Assembly (NCBI GenBank): GCA_001692895.1
Contig: KV748250.1
Span: 621,475 to 685,474, forward strand
From: Cenococcum geophilum 1.58
Taxonomy: Eukaryota > Ascomycota > Dothideomycetes > Gloniales > Gloniaceae
Direction of reading: 5' to 3'
Length of the DNA: 64,000 bases
A model generated the notes under the pieces. That model was not told the DNA's origin. It saw only the letters and a list, made by a program, of their open reading frames with translations, and searched no databases. Both the position numbers and the translations under genes were made by a program. The first letter of the stretch is position 1. The number at the start of each line of letters is the position of its first letter. Positions 57,601 to 64,000 of the stretch are shown in pieces.

Positions 57601-58090
57601 CGTTGCAGACGAAGTTTCTTTTAAGATGTAGGGATATTATTAAGGCCTTCCCAGGCAGTGTATGGAGAGCTTAGTATAATGTGACCATCAGGAATTTTTT
57701 TTTTAGGCGCGTTATTGCGGCCGAATTTTAGGGTCTGCAAAACCAGCGTAAGTTGCGATTTTAGCGATTTGCGGCAACTTGCGGCGATTTACTATAAACG
57801 CACAGGCTACCTTAGCCAAATGTACCATAGCTTCTGCAGCCTACAGCTTCCGTAGCTTTTCGCAGCTTCCGCAGCTTTTCGCAGCTTCCGCAGCTTTTTA
57901 CAGCTTCTGTAACAAAATAGCTATAAAAAAAAATTTATATATAACACATAATGCTATCGGGTCCCCACTATATTCCCGATAGCCTCTACACGTGCCTCTG
58001 CTAAGTATACCCCTAGGTAGCCACCTTATTTTTTACCCTTCCTTCCTTACATCCTCCCTACCTGGGAGGCACCAGAACGGCAGCCAGTAG

Positions 58091-58490
58091 ACGACCGTCG
58101 CTAGAACTAGACGACCGTCGCCAGAACCAGACGACCGTCGCCAGACCCAGACGACCGTCGCCATCGCCAGACGACCGTCGCCATCGCTAGACGACCGTCG
58201 CCAGAGCTACCGTCGCCAGAGCTACCGTCGCCAGAGCTACCGTCGCCAGAGCTAGACGACCGTCGCCAGAACCAGATGACCGTCGCCAGAACCAGACGAC
58301 CAGACGACCGTCGCCGTCGCCAGACGACCGTCGCCGTCGCCAGACGACCGTCGCCAGAGCTAGACGACTGTCGCCAGAGCTAGATGACCGTCGCCGTCGC
58401 CAGATGACCGTCGCCAGAACCACACGACCGTCGCTAGAGCCACACGACCTCGCCAGAGCCATACGACCGCTGCTAGAGACAGACGACAAC
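58091..58490. repeat. GACGACCGTCGCCAGA minisatellite
   Basis: Variable 14-20-bp units around CCAGACGACCGTCGCCA, homologous to the nine-unit array at 17106-17285 but longer and more diverse. It lies in the shared core of elements A and B. Confidence 0.85.
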
Positions 58491-58564
58491 CGTTTAAACG
58501 ACCAGCCAGCGAATACTATAAACGATTCAATCGATAGATCGAATCAAGGTAATATAGACAGGTA

Positions 58565-58567
58565 GGC

Positions 58568-58622
<55 letters not shown>

Positions 58623-58655
58623 AACAGGTAGGCAGGTAGGCAGGTAGGTAGGCCC
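58565..58655. repeat. (GATA)n/(GACA)n and GGTAGGCA tracts
   Basis: About ten GATA units pass into GACA and then GGTAGGCA units. The position corresponds to the ACAGGTAGG array of element A (17530-17700). Confidence 0.85.
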
Positions 58656-59321
58656 CGGCGGATCGTTAGGAATACCGTTAATTAACGATTTAGAGCCTCT
58701 ATAAGAGGCTTTCCCTTTACCTAAGTAGACAGCTCTATATTTTATATAGTTATAATATAAATATATTTAAAAGTATATTATAGTAATCTGTGAAAATATA
58801 TAATTATTTAGTTATAAATTTAGAAAATATTTATTAAGGTGTTTTTTTATTGCGAAACGTGCGAAACGTGCGAAACGTGCGAAATGCATAGGCTCTGCGC
58901 GAGGTGCCGTAAAACGCACAGGCTCTGCGCGAGGTGCCGTGAGGTGCCGTAAAACGCATAGGCTCTTCGCAGGCTCTGCGTAGGTTGCCGTAAAACGTAC
59001 AAACCGCTAACGACCATATACACCTGCCGCGATTGTACAGTTTGCGGCAACTTGCCGCAAACTGCAACAACACGCCTAAAAAAAAATTTCCTGATGACGG
59101 CTTGCACAAATGCCTCTAAACCGAAGCTTGTGGATTGCTATCTAATGAAGATACTAAGCTAAGGAGAAGAAAAGAAGGGGGTCGCTAGGACTATAGTAAA
59201 CATATATAAAGGGGCAGCCGCTAAGGCGCTAGCGGTAAGCGAGCTAATCGTAGGTTGGCAGAATATGGCAGTAGCATGGCAGAATTTGGCAGGTGACGCG
59301 CTCTAGCACCGTCATATATGG

Positions 59322-62300
59322 CGTCTATTACTTTATAAGATGGAAGAAGAGGAATATATTACGGCGCTAGTAGAATATAGCAGAAGACTAGCAGAATATG
59401 GCAGAATACGGCAGATGCGGTTATATGGCTAGAGGATCTTATAAAACCTCAAGCGGCGCTACTATTTTTCTCCTTTCCTTTCTCTAGCTTTAGATCCTTA
59501 TTTAGAGATAATCCAATTATATAGGCTTACTTATATCTTCCTTACTATGCTCCCGCCTTAATTAACTAAGTTACTATTATTATCTAAAGCTTATCTACTC
59601 TCTCTTCCTAAGAAGGAACTTAAATATATCTATAATCTATAAATAGGACAAGGACATAGAAACGGACTTAAAAAAATATTACTAGAACTATATAAATAGA
59701 ACAGGACCCTAAGAATAGGATAGAACTAAAAGGATATATATAATACAACTTAAAGAACATGCACGGACTAGAACTCCTAAAGAAACTACCAGAAATTACC
59801 TAATACCCCTACCACTATACTAAGAAACACAGCAGCTGGTAAAGCCGCTATAGGACCTATAAATACCTCTAATAGTAAAATAGTCGCCATCTTAACCCCT
59901 AAGAAAGAGCTTACAGTAGCTAATACTAAAATTAAATAACTCTAAGAGCTGCTTAAGGCTAAAGACACCCTTATACCTAGTAAAGAGTTATTAGATACCT
60001 AGAGACTTACTATAGTCCTTAAGGCCCTAGCCTAATATATAGTATTAGTATTATCGCGGTCTATAAAGGTTATAGACCCCCTATTACTTATAGATGGAAC
60101 TAACCCTATATTTAATAATTAGAAGCTTTAACTATAAAATAAGCTTAAAGTTAATATAGACCACTTCCCTACTACTTAAGCTAAGATAGCCTACGTCTTC
60201 GGCTATACCGGCGGGGATATATAGACGCACTTACGTCCGCAATACGCTTAGGACTTAGCAGGCCCCTTTCTCTCTAGAGAAGAGATAATTAATTACCTAT
60301 CTTCTATCTATAAGGACCCCTTTAAGATATAAAACGCCCGCCTTAATTATAGAGCCCTTAATATAAAAATAATAGAGACCTTTTTAGCCTTCTAGACCCG
60401 CTTTCTATACCTAGCCGGTTAAGCCTAAATTCCTTATAAAGACCTAATACTAGACCTCTTTAATAAGCTTACCCTAGATCTATAGCACGCCGTACTACTA
60501 GTTTTTACTACTATATAGACGCTAAGGGTGCTTATAGGCTGCTGCCTAGCTGTTAACTAAGGCCTCTATTAAATAAAGGTATGAGCTAAGTAGTATAAAG
60601 CTAGAAACTCTTTAAACTAGACTATAAGTACTATAAGAACGGCCTATAGCGCCCTAGCACGATCCATAACTCCTATAGTACTAGCTATATAGCCCGCCGT
60701 CAATTCAGCAGCTAGCCACACAGCTAGTCCTACTGCGGGTCCAGCGTATACTTAGCCTATATATAACGACCCCTATAAATAGGCCCTTAATAATTAAGGA
60801 GCCTACTTTTTATATAGCTAGAAGGACTACTTTACCAAGGACTACCTAATAAAGGTAAAAATAAATAAGGTTCTATTAATTTAGGAGAATAGCGCGGAGT
60901 TAGAAAAAGAGGAACCCTAGAGGAAGACTCCTCTCTAGGGTTAAAAGGGATTAATATATCATATATTAATCTGGGTTGGCTAGTTAGTAGAAGAAGCTAT
61001 ACTATCCCTTATACTTTATTTCGTAATAAATATTAAGTTTTAACCTCTACTTTAGCTAACTCTAAAGCAAATACCTTTACCTTAATAGACATCCAGTATA
61101 CTATAAAGCTAGCAACTTTTTAAATATACCCCTTAAAGAACTACCTAAACTAATTCCTATTTATGGGTATAATAGAAGAATAGGGCTACTTATTATAACT
61201 ATCTTACGGATCTACCTCTATATTAACAGATAAAGGTAGTATAATATCTCCATTCTTATTACGGACCTAGGAAGCTATAATATAATCTTAGGAAGAAAAT
61301 AGTTAGCCTATTTAGGCTTACAGCTTAATATATAGAGTAGACGCCTTATCTAGCCCAAATCCCTACCCCTAACCCCTTCCTTTATAAAGGAAATCAGTAT
61401 TATAATAGAGAACCTTATACGGCCCTAGATTAATACTATTTACTAGGCTAATGCTATATATAGGGACTAGGCCTTTAAGAAAGATATATGGCTTAATCTA
61501 TAACAAATCCATATACTATATCGCCCTTAGACTACCTATATTACGCCACCACTACTAGAGACCTAGGAAGTTAGTAATGGCCTAGCTAAGCCCCCTATAG
61601 AGAACTTAGGCCCTATATATCTGTAAAGGAAGGCTAGGAATACTAGATACTATACTAAACTAATAGACTAAAGGGATAACTTATGGAAGATGGAATAGGA
61701 GCTAAGAAAAACTATAAACCTTATACCGTAAAATACAGCCTAACAAAAGTCCGTAAAGAAGCCTACGGACCTTCCCCTAGTTAATATCTGCTATATTAGT
61801 GCCGTAGGATTCTACTAGAACTTAGTCTAACCTAATACCATTACCTTTACCACTAGCTTGTATAAAATTAACTAAATAATTAAGGAAAGGGAAAGCGAGC
61901 TTAGCGGATAGGAAAGTAAGCTTATAAATAAGGAGCTAGTAGAACAGAAGCTGCCCTATTAACACTAGAGATTTAAGAATATATTCTCTAAGGCAGCGTC
62001 TAATATACTCCTACCTTACTAACTATATAACTATAAGATTAAGATTAAGCCAGATAAGGAAGACACCCTTAGTTATAGCCCCCTTTATTAGCAGTCTACT
62101 ACCAAATTATAGGCTATAAAGTAGTACCTTATTAATAACCTAAATAAGGGTTTTATTAAGCCTAGTTAAGTCCCTTTTAACTTACCTATTCTCTTTACTA
62201 AAAAGCTAAATAGAGGACTTTGTTTCTACATTAACTACTATAAACTTAATAATATAACCTACAAGGACCGCTATCTACTACCCTTATTTAATAAGACTTT

Positions 62301-64000
62301 AGCCTAAATAAGTAGAGCTAAGATCTTTACTAAGCTTAATATCTATTAGGCTTTTTACTGGATTAGGATAAACCCTAAATTAGAAAATCTTACTATATTT
62401 TGGATTATTACAGAATATATAAATATAAAGTACTTCCTTTCGGACTAACTAATAAACTGGCTACGTACTAGTAATATATAAATAATATACTCTTTAACTA
62501 CCTTAACGACTTCTATACGGCCTACCAAGATAATATTATAATCTAATCTAAGAATAAGTTAGAATACGAGGAGCATATCTATAAGGTCCTATAACAGCTC
62601 TATAAGGCCGGCCTCTAGGCCAATATTAGGAAATTAGAATTTAGTGTTAAGCGTATAAAGTACCTAGGGTTTATTATTAGTATAGACAGAATTAAGGCGG
62701 ACCTAGAAAAGATAGCTGTAATTAACTAATAGGCACTCCTAAGGACTGTAAAGGGGGTATAGTTATTCCTAAGGTTCTATAACTTTTACTAACGCTTTAT
62801 TAAGAACTATAGCAGGGTTACCTAACCTCTTATCTATCTTACTAGAAAGGACTAGCCCTTCCACTTTAATACTATATATAAGTAGGCCTTTAATAAGTTT
62901 AAAAAGCGGCTAGTCTCTACTTCTCTACTTATCCATTTTTACCTAAAATAGCCCTTAATACTAGAAACTAACGCATTAGATAGTATAATAGCTGGCGTTT
63001 ACTCCTAGAAGCAGCTAGATAGAAAATAACACCCTATTACTTACTATTTAAAAACTATAGTAAATATATAAATTACCCAATCTACAATAAGGAGATAATA
63101 GCTATTATCTCTAGTTTTTAGTACTAGTAAATATAGTTAGAAGGAGCCCCTAAGCCTATTTAAGTAGTTTTGGACTATAAGGCTTTAAAATATTTTATAA
63201 TAACAAAGGCCCTTATAGTCTAGCAGGCACACTAGGCGGAGGTTCTATCCTAGTTTAACTTCCTAATTATATATAGGCTAGGTACTACTAACTACGCGGA
63301 TACTCTTATAAGGCGGGAATAGGACCTAGATAACCAGGCAGCTACAAAGATCTTATTATAGACTTAAACGCTACTATAACTAGAATGCCTTAATCCCTAA
63401 AAACGGGCAGAACTAAATACGGACCCTTTAGATGCTAAGATATATCCTATTAACTCCATAGAACTTAATCTTATTAATAAACTACTATAGGTAAACCGTA
63501 TAGCCCCTTGTCTATAATAGTACCGTAAAAAGATAAAGGGTACTACTAGCCTATAGTCCCTTAAAAACGGACTACTAAAGCACTAGGAACGGCTAGGAGT
63601 GGTAGAGGAATAGAATTTACGGACTTGGCTTATCGCCAAAGCATATACTTAGGTCTCTACGGCCTACCCTAGAAAAAATAGGACCTACAGGATCATTAAC
63701 GACCGCTACTACTAGCCTAGGATAGTTATAGATATTAACCGCTATATACAGAACTGGAACGACTGCCGTAGGTCTATAATTCCACGAGATAAGACCCTAG
63801 GGCTATTAAAGCCACTCCCGATACTAGAACGCCCCTAGTAGCATATCTCTATAGATTTCTATAAGCTACCTACGGACCGTAACGGATATAATACGGTTAT
63901 AATCCTAGTTGACCGCTTTAGTAAGCGCCCGTTCTTAATCCCCTATTATAAGAATATTAATGCTAAAGAGGCGGCCTAACTATATATCCACTATATCTAC
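59322..64000 (+). mobile_element. Second Ty3/Gypsy element, broken, runs off the window
   Basis: Plus-strand parts in order: an LTR-like leader with a TATAAAA box (about 59322-59560), Gag (about 59850-60950), protease region (about 61050-61500), reverse transcriptase (about 62030-62700), RNase H (about 62900-63300) and the start of integrase (about 63480-64000, with the zinc-binding and catalytic-core regions). The 3' end lies beyond the window. It is RIP-degraded throughout, with very many breaks, and differs in family from the element at 51985-59316. Its left boundary is obscured by that insertion. It is the older of the two, since the minus-strand element has inserted at or next to its 5' end. 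Confidence 0.75.

Larger units (their letters stand above)
57686..59096. mobile_element. TIR element B, non-autonomous, nested in the LTR
   Basis: Inverted ends CATCAGGAA followed by a T run and TTTTAGGCGYGTT (left at 57686, right ending at about 59096), with a 2- or 3-bp duplication (AC or GAC) of LTR sequence. The 1.4-kb interior has CAGCTTCCG-type tandem repeats (57835-57910), then a core shared with element A (57956-58722), including a GACGACCGTCGCCAGA minisatellite and a (GATA)n tract. A tandem of GCGAAACGT/GGCTCTGCGCGAGGTGCCG units follows near the right end. No transposase is visible. Open frames at 58187-58489 and 58834-59109 are translations of the tandem repeats. Confidence 0.7.
51985..59316 (-). 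mobile_element. Complete Ty3/Gypsy (chromovirus-type) LTR element, broken
   Basis: Two LTRs of about 223 bp with TGTGACGG/CCGTYATA ends bound a minus-strand interior. The element is flanked by the exact 5-bp duplication TATGG (51980-51984 and 59317-59321). Inside the left (3') LTR lies a pyrimidine tract that is a polypurine tract on the element strand. Parts in element order are Gag (about 57500-56400) with a zinc knuckle, protease (about 56200-55850), reverse transcriptase (about 55200-54450), RNase H (about 54300-53900), integrase (about 53700-52700) and a chromodomain (about 52540-52330). The interior is RIP-degraded with very many breaks, so it looks inactive. The two LTRs differ at about nine positions, all transitions. 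A 1.4-kb TIR element lies in the 5' LTR. Confidence 0.85.
57680..59316 (-). repeat. 5' LTR of the Gypsy element, split by a nested insertion
   Basis: The first six bases of the LTR (TGTGAC) lie at 57680-57685 and the rest at about 59097-59316, with TIR element B between. The LTR parts match the 3' LTR closely. Confidence 0.8.

Noticed and set aside
58187-59109. Minus-strand open frames of 86-100 residues
   Set aside because: They are translations of the GACGACCGTCG and CGAGGTGCCG tandem repeats within TIR element B.
1-64000. Reassigned genetic code (TAA and TAG read as glutamine), which would make many frames open
   Set aside because: Stops also replace tryptophan (TGG to TAG, as in the TPR motif GRWKEA) and arginine (CGA to TGA), and many other residues changed by transitions, including catalytic ones. 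This is the RIP pattern on both strands, not a consistent code change.

Overview
This window is AT-rich, intron-bearing eukaryotic DNA from a filamentous ascomycete (Pezizomycotina; a dothideomycete-like relative is possible but not shown). The main signal is repeat-induced point mutation (RIP). CA and TG are scarce, TA is abundant, and reading frames that are clearly recognisable are littered with TAA, TAG and a few TGA where glutamine, tryptophan or arginine is expected. Frames mostly stay in register for hundreds of codons, so decay was by C-to-T and G-to-A changes rather than by indels. I see no convincing intact protein-coding gene, no tRNA and no rRNA. Nearly all the short open frames in the window are remnants of decayed genes, their antisense shadows, or translations of simple repeats.

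Layout. 1-13 kb holds several decayed genes of unknown function. One, with an acidic and Lys/Ala-rich centre, is split by a LINE/SINE-like insertion with a 14-bp target duplication. Another contains a solo LTR. 13-24.3 kb is a cluster of decayed accessory genes: F-box/ankyrin (-), patatin-like phospholipase (+) split by a 1.57-kb terminal-inverted-repeat (TIR) element, a second F-box/ankyrin gene (+), an unknown gene (+), and a FunK1 fungal-type protein kinase (-). 25.6-31.5 kb has MADS-like fragments, a coiled-coil gene (-), a vacuolar Ca2+/H+ exchanger (CAX) with two surviving introns, and an unknown gene (-). 31.7-36.75 kb is bounded by 49-bp inverted repeats and encloses a STAND-type N-terminal/ubiquitin-like gene and a 14-unit TPR gene. 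A foldback element lies just inside its right end. 36.8-47.9 kb has more decayed genes, including two divergent protein kinases, and a hAT-like MITE with an 8-bp target duplication.

47.9-50 kb is a G-rich, little-mutated complex satellite array. 50.4-64 kb is a nest of Ty3/Gypsy fossils: a gag remnant (+), a complete chromodomain-type element (-) with two LTRs and a TATGG target duplication, a second TIR element nested in one of its LTRs, and a further Gypsy element (+) that runs off the window.

The recognised gene families (STAND/TPR, patatin, ankyrin, FunK1, small kinases) are ones that expand in fungi and are linked to non-self recognition, which fits RIP acting on duplicated copies. The younger insertions (solo LTR, LINE-like copy, TIR elements, satellite array) are CA-rich islands in this background.
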